DNA of 64,000 nucleotides from Paenibacillus polysaccharolyticus (GTDB lineage Bacteria; Bacillota; Bacilli; Paenibacillales; Paenibacillaceae): contig NZ_FMVM01000001.1 in the NCBI RefSeq assembly GCF_900102085.1, forward strand, positions 186,001 to 250,000, written 5' to 3'. The notes beneath the pieces were generated by a model that saw nothing but the letters and a program-made list of their open reading frames with translations, searched no databases and was not told the DNA's origin. Within the stretch, counting starts at the first letter, position 1. The number at the start of each line of letters is the position of its first letter. Of this stretch, positions 19,854 through 29,635 are shown one piece after another. Made by a program: the position numbers and the translations under genes.

Positions 19854-20276
19854 ATGAAAACAAGAGATGCTGTTTCACTTATATCCAAAATTAAAGAGAA
19901 AACAAGTCGTTTTATTTTGACCGAAATGACAGCACAGGGTATTCACGATCTGGCTACCTCTCATGGAGATATCATCTACGCACTTTACAACCATCGGCGC
20001 ATGACCATGGCGGAGATTGCCAAGAAAATTCGCAAAGATAAATCGACAGTAACCGCACTTGTGGACAAATTGGTGAGAACCGGATACGTTGCCAAAGAAC
20101 GAGATACAGGCGATTCCCGTATTGTTCATGTGGCGTTAACTGCCAAGGGCGAAGCATTACAACCGATCTTTGAGGATATTTCACAGCGATTGCTGGATAC
20201 CTTCTATACGGACGTTACAGACGTTGAGAAAAATGAACTGCTTCGCATTTTGATCAAAATACACGATAACTTTTAA
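19854..20276 (+). CDS. MarR-family transcriptional regulator
   Basis: A 140-residue winged-helix repressor. The helix-turn-helix and wing are visible as MTMAEIAKKIRKDKSTVTALVDKLVRTGYVAKERDTGDSR (written in two parts in the family: recognition helix KSTVTALVDKL, wing DTGDSRIVHV). ATG 19854 is used; a TTG at 19830 would lie inside its own promoter. There is no Shine-Dalgarno before ATG. A near copy of its operator lies before the next gene, so it probably controls itself and the hydrolase. Confidence 0.85.
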   Translation: MKTRDAVSLISKIKEKTSRFILTEMTAQGIHDLATSHGDIIYALYNHRRMTMAEIAKKIRKDKSTVTALVDKLVRTGYVAKERDTGDSRIVHVALTAKGEALQPIFEDISQRLLDTFYTDVTDVEKNELLRILIKIHDNF

Positions 20277-20291
20277 TTTTTTTTGAATTAA

Positions 20292-20309
20292 TAGTTTGAT
20301 ATAAAACTA
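20292..20309 (+). promoter_or_regulatory. Second copy of the MarR-type operator
   Basis: TAGTTT-GATATA-AAACTA closely repeats TAGTTT-GATATC-AAATTA found at 19826-19843. It lies 20 bases before the hydrolase start. Confidence 0.6.
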
Positions 20310-20329
20310 ATTATCAGGGAGGATTTATT

Positions 20330-21184
20330 ATGATTGATTACACACAATTTTTACCTGTACATGAGGTAGAGCGAATGGGTAAACATGAACTTCACGTTGA
20401 AGTTTACAGGGGAAATCGAAATCAAGGATCAGGCACAACATCGATAAGCACGCCTCCTCCGCTGTTATTGGTTCACGGGGCATACACAGGTAGCTGGATG
20501 TGGAGTAAGTATATCCCCCACTTTGTAGAGCATGGATGGACTTGTTATGCAATGAATCTCAGAAGCCATTATAGAAGCCGGGTGATGGACATGACTCGAA
20601 TTACGGTGGAGGATTATTTGGAGGACATTCGTGAGGTACTATCTCTGTTTAATGAACCACCTATATTGGTGGGCTTCAGCATGGGCGGCATACTTAGCCA
20701 AAAGGTTGCGGAAACCGCTGACTTGGCAGGTTTAATAATCATTGACACCAGTATCAGCAGAGAAGTCCATGATGCTCTCCCTTACCCCCTGGCGGATCGA
20801 ATAGAACCAGGAATAATTATGCCAGCACCTCTGCGCGAGGAGAACGAAACGATCGATGAAACCGCAGAGGATATCGCTTTTCAACGACACTATCTGCAAA
20901 TGGAATCGGCAAAAGCATTTCGAACCTTCTCCGCACTCTGCGGGGCAAAAGGGATATCCATTGATGGAAGCCTGATTACTTGTCCCGGTCTGGTGATCAA
21001 AGCTGTGTTGTCTGAGGACGAGGAACAAAGAGGCCGATTAACCGCGAAGCAACTAGGAGCCAGTTATGTTGGGCTTTGGGGTACAACACATACAGGTCTA
21101 CTTGTGGGTCAGCGATATAAGGAAGCTGTAGATGTGATTCTGGAGTGGCTTGATTCCAATTATTCGGGTAAAAAAACGGGCTGA
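20330..21184 (+). CDS. Alpha/beta hydrolase, probable MarR target
   Basis: A 284-residue alpha/beta hydrolase. LLLVHGAYTGSWMW is the oxyanion segment, GFSMGG the nucleophile elbow, and GTTHTGLLVG likely holds the catalytic His. ATG 20330 follows AGGGAGGA. It lies 53 bases after the MarR gene and shares its operator, so its substrate may be the MarR ligand or a related toxic ester; the substrate itself cannot be told. Confidence 0.83.
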   Translation: MIDYTQFLPVHEVERMGKHELHVEVYRGNRNQGSGTTSISTPPPLLLVHGAYTGSWMWSKYIPHFVEHGWTCYAMNLRSHYRSRVMDMTRITVEDYLEDIREVLSLFNEPPILVGFSMGGILSQKVAETADLAGLIIIDTSISREVHDALPYPLADRIEPGIIMPAPLREENETIDETAEDIAFQRHYLQMESAKAFRTFSALCGAKGISIDGSLITCPGLVIKAVLSEDEEQRGRLTAKQLGASYVGLWGTTHTGLLVGQRYKEAVDVILEWLDSNYSGKKTG

Positions 21185-21221
21185 AAGAGAAGAGCAACCT
21201 CCTTGGAGATTGCTCTTCTCT
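21184..21221 (+). terminator. Terminator after the hydrolase
   Basis: Perfect 12-bp stem AGAGAAGAGCAA / TTGCTCTTCTCT followed by a pyrimidine-rich tail. Confidence 0.75.
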
Positions 21222-21307
21222 ATTCTCTATTCTCTATTCTCTTTCCTTATTCCCTTACTTCTTAATACTTATTTACTTAGTTCCTTAGTTCCTTAGTTCC
21301 TTAGTTC
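21220..21307. repeat. Short tandem repeats between convergent genes
   Basis: TATTCTC occurs about three times in tandem (21220-21240), and CTTAGTTC four times (21276-21307). They are noncoding, between convergent genes. Confidence 0.7.
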
Positions 21308-21355
21308 CTTACTCCCCAACGGGTGTTCTGCTTCAATTAGAATGAACATTTCCCC

Positions 21356-22705
21356 TTACTGCTTCGCTCTTTTCTTGATCATATAAATAACTGAAACGAT
21401 CAGGAACCATACGGGTGTTACAAACAACGCCACCCTTGTATCCTCTGCGAGCGCCAACACAACGATCACAAAAGCCAAGAACGCCAGAATTAACACATTG
21501 GAAAATGGATATAGCGGCAGTCTGAACCGACTTTGACGTGCCAGTTCGGGTTGAGTACGCTTATATCGCAGATGGCAAATCACCATGATTCCCCAGACAA
21601 ATATAAAACACACCGTTGACACACTGGTAATCAGTGTGAAAACTCCTTCGGGCATGATGTAGTTCAGCACAATCGCAATAAAGATCACAATGGTGGAGAA
21701 AAAAAGCGCATTGGCTGGAACCTTTCTTTTGTTTACACGTGCAAATGAATCAGGGGCATTTTGGTCTTTGGCCATAGAATATACCATACGGCTTGTACTG
21801 AAAATAGCGCTATTACATGCCGATGCGGCAGACGTCAGCACGACAAAATTAACCACTCCGGCTGCCGCCGCAATCCCTACCGCCGCAAATACCTGTACAA
21901 ACGGACTTTCGGTTGGCACAATCGCACTCCACGGATAGATACTCATAATAATCAGCAAGGCTCCCACGTAGAAAAGCAACACTCGAATGGGAATCTGGTT
22001 AATAGCTCTCGGAATGACTTTCTCCGGATTTTCCGTTTCTCCTGCGGTCAGCCCCACCAGTTCCATGCCTACAAACGCAAACACGACCATCTGAAATGAT
22101 ATGATGAAACCATGCATCCCATTCGGAAACCAGCCCCCATGGCTCCAGAGGTTCGTGAAGCTTGCAGCACCCTGATCTGTTGTAAAACCTGTAAAGATCA
22201 TATACAAACCGACCACGATAAGTGCCAAAATAGCGATAACTTTAATCAAGGCAAACCAAAACTCCATCTCTCCAAATAGCTTGACCGTAGCCAGATTCAT
22301 GCCCAGCAAAATGACCAAGGCAATCAGTCCCGGCATCCATTGAGGTACGTTCGGAAACCAAAACTGCGTGTATAAACCAACAGCGGTAATATCCGCCATC
22401 GCGATAGATATCCAGCAGAACCAATAGGTCCAGCCCGTAATAAACGCCGCCATATTTCCCAGGTAATCACGCACGAAATCCACAAAGGAGTGATACTGTA
22501 GATTGCTCAGTAACAACTCTCCAAGTGCTCTCATAATGAGGAATAATACGATACCTGTAATGATATATGCGAATAGGATCGATGGGCCGGTGAGTTGAAT
22601 CGTTTTGCCCGCTCCGAGAAACAATCCTGTTCCGATCGCCCCTCCAATCGCCATCAACTGCACATGCCTGTTCTTGAGTCCTCTTGTCAACGTTTCTTCC
22701 TGCAT
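21356..22705 (-). CDS. cycA: CycA-type amino acid permease (D-Ser/D-Ala/Gly family)
   Basis: A 449-residue APC-superfamily transporter with 12 predicted membrane helices. It tracks E. coli CycA closely: IGGAIGTGLFLGAGKTI in helix 1, MRALGELLLSNLQYHSF, GWTYWFCW, NLATVKLFGEMEFWFA, SFQMVVFAFVGMELVG and FVVLTSAASACNS. It is expected to import D-alanine, D-serine or glycine by proton symport. It starts at ATG 22705 with a weak GGTGG site and stands alone. Confidence 0.87.
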   Translation of the reverse strand: MQEETLTRGLKNRHVQLMAIGGAIGTGLFLGAGKTIQLTGPSILFAYIITGIVLFLIMRALGELLLSNLQYHSFVDFVRDYLGNMAAFITGWTYWFCWISIAMADITAVGLYTQFWFPNVPQWMPGLIALVILLGMNLATVKLFGEMEFWFALIKVIAILALIVVGLYMIFTGFTTDQGAASFTNLWSHGGWFPNGMHGFIISFQMVVFAFVGMELVGLTAGETENPEKVIPRAINQIPIRVLLFYVGALLIIMSIYPWSAIVPTESPFVQVFAAVGIAAAAGVVNFVVLTSAASACNSAIFSTSRMVYSMAKDQNAPDSFARVNKRKVPANALFFSTIVIFIAIVLNYIMPEGVFTLITSVSTVCFIFVWGIMVICHLRYKRTQPELARQSRFRLPLYPFSNVLILAFLAFVIVVLALAEDTRVALFVTPVWFLIVSVIYMIKKRAKQ

Positions 22706-22867
22706 GGTACACCACCACTCTCTTTCTGCTCATGCTCTCTGTGATGCAAAAAATAATATACCATCTAATATATAATAATCTTCGCTGAATACCTATCATT
22801 ACTTTTCATTATTGGATATGGGAAATAGATCCTCCCTCCACGGGGTTTCATTGTAATTGAATATGAA

Positions 22868-22975
22868 ATATCAATTCATGTAATCTCATTTCCTTCTTTA
22901 TCCGTATATAGTTCACTATGTAGAAATACGTTAGAGCACGTAGATGCATCAAAATTTCATTTTCAATACATCTCG
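22868..22975 (-). pseudogene. Degenerate partial copy of the middle of sigK
   Basis: This stretch aligns with 23328-23451 inside sigK: the first 39 bases differ at four positions and the last 34 at three, with a 16-base deletion and divergence between. It encodes the [11 protein letters not shown] segment and loses frame afterwards. The homology ends beside the AATGA pentamer (22957-22961), which in B. subtilis is the crossover site of the skin element in sigK; the intact gene has AACGA there. It lies just past the sigK terminator. Confidence 0.8.
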
Positions 22976-23002
22976 TGCTCAGAAGAATTGTACATCCACC
23001 AT

Positions 23003-23035
23003 AAAAGGGCCGCCCCTCACAACGAAAGGCAGCCC
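23003..23035 (-). terminator. Terminator after sigK
   Basis: On the minus strand GGGCTGCC pairs with GGCGGCCC (one G-U pair) and is followed by TTTTA. Confidence 0.7.
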
Positions 23036-23071
23036 TCCTGAAACATAAACACATACATGTTTAGTTCACAT

Positions 23072-23770
23072 CTATTTTTGCTTATAGAACTCATGGTAAA
23101 GCTTCATCAACGCCCGCTTCTCAATTCGCGAAACATAACTGCGTGAAATGCCAAGCTCCTTGGCAATCTCGCGCTGCGTGCGCTCTTCTCCCCCGGCTTC
23201 CAGGCCAAAGCGGCCAATGACCACTTCTTTCTCCCGATCATCCAAAATGTCGAGATTGCGATAAATTTTGCTTTTTTCAATTTTAAGCTGCACACGATCT
23301 ACCACATCATCGGCTTCGGTGCCGAGGATATCAATAAGTGTAATTTCATTTCCTTCTTTATCCGTACCAATGGGGTCATGCAGGGATACGTCTTTACGTG
23401 TTTTTTTCAGGGATCTGAGATGCATTAAGATTTCGTTTTCAATACATCTCGCTGCAAATGTCGCCAGCTTTGTGCCTTTGCCTTGCTGGAAGCTTTCGAT
23501 CGCTTTGATCAATCCAATCGTTCCAATGGAAATCAGGTCTTCCTGATCTTCGCCGGTATTGTCAAACTTCTTGACGATATGCGCCACAAGACGCAGATTG
23601 TGTTCAATGAGCAGATTGCGCGAGTGGGCATTGCCTTCAGCCATGAGGCGCAGGTGTTTGGCTTCGTCATCCTCAGCAAGCGGCTGAGGAAACGCATTGT
23701 TTTTGACATATGAAACGAGTAACGTTAATTCTTTGATGAACAGAGCTATTGCGGTAAACAATCCGGGCAC
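23072..23770 (-). CDS. sigK: RNA polymerase sporulation sigma factor SigK
   Basis: A 232-residue mother-cell sigma factor of late sporulation, here an uninterrupted gene. Region 2 ([49 protein letters not shown]) and region 4 ([36 protein letters not shown]) are intact. The start is GTG 23770, eight bases after AGGAGG, giving a pro-sequence like that of B. subtilis (about 20 residues ending before YVKNNAFP), so the product is probably cleaved for activation. Longer ORF extension to 23872 is not supported. It probably drives exosporium genes such as those at 61-63 kb. Confidence 0.95.
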   Translation of the reverse strand: MPGLFTAIALFIKELTLLVSYVKNNAFPQPLAEDDEAKHLRLMAEGNAHSRNLLIEHNLRLVAHIVKKFDNTGEDQEDLISIGTIGLIKAIESFQQGKGTKLATFAARCIENEILMHLRSLKKTRKDVSLHDPIGTDKEGNEITLIDILGTEADDVVDRVQLKIEKSKIYRNLDILDDREKEVVIGRFGLEAGGEERTQREIAKELGISRSYVSRIEKRALMKLYHEFYKQK

Positions 23771-23896
23771 AGATGACACCTCCTGCAGTTTTACAACGAT
23801 CTGGCCTGAGCACATAAGGGAACAGGGTCGATCTATTGTATGTGGGCAGAGGCCTAGAAGTGCACGTACCAATAAATCCGCATCAAAATAAACACG

Positions 23897-24082
23897 TTAC
23901 ACACTCACCGTAACAATGGAACCCACTCTCTCCAGCAACAAAAACTCTTTCTCCACACTTTCAATAAAGTATGTTCTCTCCCCAAACAAAATCACATCAT
24001 GCTGTACCAGCGGAACTTCGCTTTTAAAATAGATAACGTTATCCGTTTCCCGAAATGCCCCTTTATAATAAAACATCGTCAT
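23897..24082 (-). CDS. Small hypothetical protein
   Basis: 61 residues from ATG 24082, which follows GTGAGGG at five bases; a GTG at 24100 is an alternative. It is rich in aromatic and beta-branched residues (YYKGAF, YFIESVEKEFLLLERV) with no signal or motif recognised. It lies upstream of sigK on the same strand with a gap of about 125 bases. Confidence 0.45.
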   Translation of the reverse strand: MTMFYYKGAFRETDNVIYFKSEVPLVQHDVILFGERTYFIESVEKEFLLLERVGSIVTVSV

Positions 24083-24181
24083 CCAGTCCCTCACTTTCAC
24101 GAAAATACCTATGTACGCCTCATCTTATACTATACTATTTACCCTTCTGATTTGAATCTGCTTCACCGAGAAAATACATAA

Positions 24182-24215
24182 AGCCTCAGGCGCTGTATAA
24201 TACAAGCCTGAGGCT
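24182..24215 (-). terminator. Terminator after the secreted esterase
   Basis: Stem AGCCTCAGGC / GCCTGAGGCT, followed on the minus strand by TTTATGTATTTT. Confidence 0.75.
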
Positions 24216-24313
24216 GATGCTCATCCCAATACTCCCTCTTAACGCTACCCTCTTCTTAGAGAATAGTGTGGATGGAACGTTCAGATGATTACTTTTGGAT
24301 GGAAGCTGGTGTA

Positions 24314-25246
<933 letters not shown>

Positions 25247-25711
25247 TCACTTTTCTCCTCTCAATTGGGTTAATCACAAGCAACACTTCTGTCATGAAAG
25301 CCCTTACAAATAAATCCACCACCTCCCTTCCGTCACACGCACTGAGGATAGAATACGTTGAAATTTGTAGATTTGACTTGAATCCTCTCTCTAAATTACT
25401 TATATAGTATATTTAAACTTATTTATCCATTTTTTGCAACTATATTCGACACTTCTTATCTACAATCATTCTACTTTTATATAAAAACAAAGAATTCACA
25501 TTTCACTTTACTATGAAATCCCACTATAAAAAATGTAAAATACTGTTGTTAAATTGAATATTTTACCTTATTATAATCTCAAACAAGGAGGTGTCTATAC
25601 CAAATTACAATATTTTCTCGTTTTTTCTTGTCTACAGGCATTTAATTCACCAAGTCAGGCGGCATGATTGATTGTTCTGCAAATCAACTATTTCTTGGGA
25701 GGGAAATGATT
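25247..25711. other. AT-rich intergenic region with divergent promoters
   Basis: No gene is seen in these 465 bases. It holds a cre-like site (ATGAAAGCCCTTACA, 25294-25308), the promoter at 25549-25577, and a strong AAGGAGGTG (about 25586-25594) with no start codon at workable distance. Confidence 0.55.
25549..25577 (+). promoter_or_regulatory. Promoter of the secreted discoidin protein gene
   Basis: TTAAAT (25549-25554), 17 bases, TATAAT (25572-25577). Confidence 0.5.
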
Positions 25712-28123
25712 GTGAACAAACTTCGCTCATCTATTCAAAAGACATGGGCCTCATTTTTGGTTTTCACGTTATTGCTGCCTTTACTTGTCGGTCTTTGGCC
25801 TACCAATGCCTACTCTGCTTCTAACAACGAGGGAAAACTATACATAACAGCCGACAATGAATTCTCGCTTTTTGTTAACGGTAAACAAGCAGGTAAAGGG
25901 GATGACTGGACCAAAGCCTATACGTTCCCTGTCCCCATTCAACCTGGCACCAATGTTATTGCGGTTCAAGCCAAGGACTGGGGTTCGTATGCCGGACTGC
26001 TGGCAGATCTCAGTTATGAAGATGAAAATCTGGTTACTGACTTCAACTGGAAAGTATCTGAACGATACGTTGAGGGTTGGGAACAACCAAGATTCGATGA
26101 TACATCCTGGGCGCGCGCTTCAGATTTTGGACGTTACGGCAGTGATCCATGGAAACAAATCCAAGGCATGCCGGAAGAGACGAGTGCACGTTGGATCTGG
26201 GCAGGGAAAACAAATGTGGATGCCCCAATTGCGGAAGCTTATTTCCGCATTACGTTTACCATTTCGGAAGACGGCCTGGGGGTCAGTAATCCGATTACAT
26301 CCTCCGGCCAGTTTGAGCAGGTGGATTATCAATTAAAACCGACACAACCTATGCCATCTTCCATCGTGCAAAAACTACCCGTCGTTAATTCCGTCTTCGA
26401 AACGGTGGAAGATAAAGGTTCAATCGAACTGAATTCCCGAGAAGCTGCTCAGATTGGAAACCTGCTTTCCCCTGGTCAGATTTTTCTGGATGAGTCTTCC
26501 GCCAGGGCAATAAAAGTTGCTAGCACCAGCAAAAGTAAAGATGGATTACTGGTGGATTACACCACACCTGGTGTAGATGAACTGTTTGATTACTATGATA
26601 TTCCTGAGCAGGAAGTTTCTTTGGAAGAGCGAAATATCGTCATGCCTGATCTGGACATGGTGCTGGAAAGCAATGAACGGCTTGGCGCTTTGTCTGTATC
26701 CGATGAGCAGATCAATGCGGATCAAGAAATAAAACATTTCAACATCGACAACACGCTCCAGCAAGACGCTAATATCTCAAATCCAGATCATCCTGACGAG
26801 CAAGCCTTCACATCTATCGATCCTATGGGTCTCAGTAACGAAACCTTGATTCAACAGGGTGACGAAACTACGATCCATCAGAGTGAAGATGCTTCCGTTG
26901 ATTTGAATCAGGCAAACTCCGCAGACATCACTGAGGCAAACGCCATAGATATGAATGAGCTAATTCGCACTGCCGGGGCAGGGGATTTTGCTACTTGTAA
27001 AAAATCGGGCAACGAGTTTGTCTGTGACTTCAAAAAAGTGCTTGTGAATCAACAAAATGCAAACGGCAACAAAGTTTACGTTGAAGCGGGCGGCAAACTT
27101 ACATTGATCGCACCCAAGGTAACGGGAAAATACGGTTTCTGGGGAAAATACGATCTTAAATTCACAGCAGGTGAGAAAGCGAACGTCTACATTAAAGGCG
27201 ACGCCAAATTCAAAAAAGAAGTTAAAGTGCCGATTATGGGCTTCAATATTGGTGCAGGTAGCCTGGGCTCCGTATCCGTTGGGGTATTCCTTGTCATCGG
27301 TATTGATGGCAATGTCACATTTGAATTCCAAGTGGATCAGGGGTATACCGTCACTCTAGGTGTAAAAGGTAAAACACGGGCCTATATTCCTGTACAAATC
27401 AAGCCTTACAGCAATGTGAGCCGTTATCTTACCGTCACACATAAAATTGAAGGACAAGTTACGGCTTGGGCAGGAGCCAAAGCTGAAGTGAGTTTGAAAA
27501 TTGCAGGCAAGAAAATATTAGAGGTCAGTGTGTTCGCAGGCATTGAGGCCACAGGGAAGTGGACAAGTAGCAACAGTGTGCCAAGCACCATGTCCCTTAC
27601 CATTGATGCGCTCGTGAAGGGGGAAGGTGCTGTATTTAATAAATCCTTCAAACTCTTTGAGCTACGCTGGAATCTCGTAAGATTGGTGAAAAATCCTACC
27701 AATCCGGGAACTGGGCAGAACCTGGCGAGAAATGCCACCATAACCGCATCCTCCACCTATCCGGGGTACTCAACAGTCCGAATCAATGACGGCGACCGTA
27801 ACACGGCACTTGGGGAAAGTTATAGCTGGGCAAATAATCGTAATTCCTCATTACCGCAATATGTCACTCTTGATCTGCCTGCATCCAGTTCCATTCAGCG
27901 GATCGATCTATATACAACCAAGGGTTATGTCCTTGCCAACTACGACCTGCAATACTGGAATGGTTCAAGCTGGATAAACCTGGTTCAAGTCACAGGCAAC
28001 CAGGAGACGACACGATCACATACTTTTGCAGCAGTAAACACCTCCAAGGTACGTGTCGTTGCTAGCAGAGGGCCTTCACATCAGCCAACCTATGTTCGAA
28101 TTAACGAGCTTGAAATCTATTAA
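25712..28123 (+). CDS. Secreted multidomain protein with C-terminal F5/8C domain
   Basis: About 803 residues from GTG 25712, eight bases after GGGAGG (ATG 25706 is too close). A signal peptide ends near AYSA. Residues about 37-185 form a beta-sandwich like the accessory domains of rhamnosidases (LYITADNEFSLFVNG, ARWIWAG). A long acidic, low-complexity region (about 190-430) is followed by a beta-rich segment with a Cys pair (about 440-670), and an F5/8 type C/CBM32 domain closes the protein (ARNATITASSTYPGYS to VRINELEIY). No catalytic residues are recognised, so it is probably a carbohydrate-binding or adhesive surface protein. Confidence 0.8.
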   Translation: MNKLRSSIQKTWASFLVFTLLLPLLVGLWPTNAYSASNNEGKLYITADNEFSLFVNGKQAGKGDDWTKAYTFPVPIQPGTNVIAVQAKDWGSYAGLLADLSYEDENLVTDFNWKVSERYVEGWEQPRFDDTSWARASDFGRYGSDPWKQIQGMPEETSARWIWAGKTNVDAPIAEAYFRITFTISEDGLGVSNPITSSGQFEQVDYQLKPTQPMPSSIVQKLPVVNSVFETVEDKGSIELNSREAAQIGNLLSPGQIFLDESSARAIKVASTSKSKDGLLVDYTTPGVDELFDYYDIPEQEVSLEERNIVMPDLDMVLESNERLGALSVSDEQINADQEIKHFNIDNTLQQDANISNPDHPDEQAFTSIDPMGLSNETLIQQGDETTIHQSEDASVDLNQANSADITEANAIDMNELIRTAGAGDFATCKKSGNEFVCDFKKVLVNQQNANGNKVYVEAGGKLTLIAPKVTGKYGFWGKYDLKFTAGEKANVYIKGDAKFKKEVKVPIMGFNIGAGSLGSVSVGVFLVIGIDGNVTFEFQVDQGYTVTLGVKGKTRAYIPVQIKPYSNVSRYLTVTHKIEGQVTAWAGAKAEVSLKIAGKKILEVSVFAGIEATGKWTSSNSVPSTMSLTIDALVKGEGAVFNKSFKLFELRWNLVRLVKNPTNPGTGQNLARNATITASSTYPGYSTVRINDGDRNTALGESYSWANNRNSSLPQYVTLDLPASSSIQRIDLYTTKGYVLANYDLQYWNGSSWINLVQVTGNQETTRSHTFAAVNTSKVRVVASRGPSHQPTYVRINELEIY

Positions 28124-28135
28124 AATACAGCAGAA

Positions 28136-28177
28136 AAAACCTCAGTTTTCTTGTTTATAACAAGAGGCTGAGGTTTT
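28136..28177. terminator. Bidirectional terminator between convergent genes
   Basis: Stem AAAACCTCAG / CTGAGGTTTT with an inner CTTGTT/CAAG hairpin, A-rich on one side and T-rich on the other. Confidence 0.8.
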
Positions 28178-28207
28178 CTTCATTATCATTAGTCTATAAT
28201 TTGTAAT

Positions 28208-29500
28208 TTAATGCACCGATACGGGATGAATACCATCTGCACCTTCAGGCGAAGATTCCTTATCCTGCTTAAACAAACTGAGTAACAATCCAAGCAAGCC
28301 AAGTGCTGCAATGACTGCGGCGTAGATTGGCACTGATATCAGTCCTGTGTGTGTAATGGCAAATCCGCCGAGATAAGCCCCCGCCGCATTCCCCAGATTA
28401 AATGCAGAGTGGCTGGATGTCGTCGCCAACAGCGGAGCTTCACGCGTCATATTCATAATGCGAAGCTGAAGCCCCGGCATAATGCCAAAAGCTGCGACAC
28501 CCCAGAAGAAGATCGTGATTACCGCCAACACCGGATTGTGTAGTGTCAGCGTTAATGCAGCGAGTAGTACAGCAAGAATACCGAAGTTCACAATCAGTGA
28601 AGGCATAAGCTTCCAGTCCGCCAGACGACCACCAACCATATTCCCCAGTGTGACACCGAAGCCAAAGAGCACCAGAATCCAGGTTACACTCTTCTCTGCA
28701 AAGCCGCTAATATCAACCAGCATCGGCGTAATGTAGGTGAAAACTGCAAACAAACTTCCGCAACCCATTGCTCCGATAAGCAACACAAGCAATACCTGTG
28801 GGCGGATCAGGTTACGGAACTGCTGTCCCAGGTTAGCTGGTGCACCTTGCGGAATAACCGGGATAAAACGAATAATACCAAGCAGTGAAACAATGCCAAG
28901 AATGGTAATCGCCCCAAAAGAGGAACGCCAGCCAAGCTGTTGACCGATAAATGTACCAAACGGAACACCGATAATATTAGCAATGGTCAGTCCCGCAAGC
29001 ACTACCGACACCGCACCAGCTCTCCGATCTGGCGTTACAAGCTTGGTAGCCATGATTGAACCTACACCAAGGAACGTGCCGTGAGCAAATGCCGTCAGGA
29101 TACGTGCCGAGATGAGCAGCCCATACGTAGGCGCAATGACAGACAAGGCGTTACCTATTATGAAAATGCACATCAGCAGCACCAATAGTTTTTTCTGCGG
29201 AATCTTGTGCGTGAAAACGGTTAGAATGGGAGCGCCTACGGCTACGCCGAGTGCATATCCCGTAATTAGTTGTCCCGCCTGTGGAATGCTAACGTTCAGA
29301 TCCGTTGCCACATTAGGTAGCAAACCCATAATGATAAATTCAGTCATGCCAATGGCGAATGCCCCAATCGTCAAGCATAACAGCGACAAGGGAAACGGTT
29401 TTCGTTTGCCGGACTTTGAAGTCTGCGACGTACTCGTGGATGCTGCCGATTCACCCCGTTCACCTGTGGAATCGTCTAATGAATGTTCTGTATTACTCAT
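28208..29500 (-). CDS. MFS transporter, DHA1 efflux family
   Basis: About 430 residues with 12 predicted membrane helices after a polar, Ser/Thr-rich N-terminal tail of about 35 residues. FAIGMTEFIIMGLLPNVA in helix 1 and the helix 4-5 segment with GAVSVVLAGLTIANIIGVPFG are typical of AraJ/YdhP/PbuE-like exporters. The substrate (sugar, purine or drug) cannot be told. ATG 29500 is used; the ATG at 29527 lacks a binding site. Confidence 0.83.
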   Translation of the reverse strand: MSNTEHSLDDSTGERGESAASTSTSQTSKSGKRKPFPLSLLCLTIGAFAIGMTEFIIMGLLPNVATDLNVSIPQAGQLITGYALGVAVGAPILTVFTHKIPQKKLLVLLMCIFIIGNALSVIAPTYGLLISARILTAFAHGTFLGVGSIMATKLVTPDRRAGAVSVVLAGLTIANIIGVPFGTFIGQQLGWRSSFGAITILGIVSLLGIIRFIPVIPQGAPANLGQQFRNLIRPQVLLVLLIGAMGCGSLFAVFTYITPMLVDISGFAEKSVTWILVLFGFGVTLGNMVGGRLADWKLMPSLIVNFGILAVLLAALTLTLHNPVLAVITIFFWGVAAFGIMPGLQLRIMNMTREAPLLATTSSHSAFNLGNAAGAYLGGFAITHTGLISVPIYAAVIAALGLLGLLLSLFKQDKESSPEGADGIHPVSVH

Positions 29501-29635
29501 GATGTTTTCTCTTCTCCTGTCCTTCATATATCTATCGTTTTACGCTAAACTCTTTCTCCCCATGTTCTATGAGCTTCTCTTCATTTCATCTCATCTCTTG
29601 TTATCCCTAACATACGATCCGTAAGTCTGAACTTC

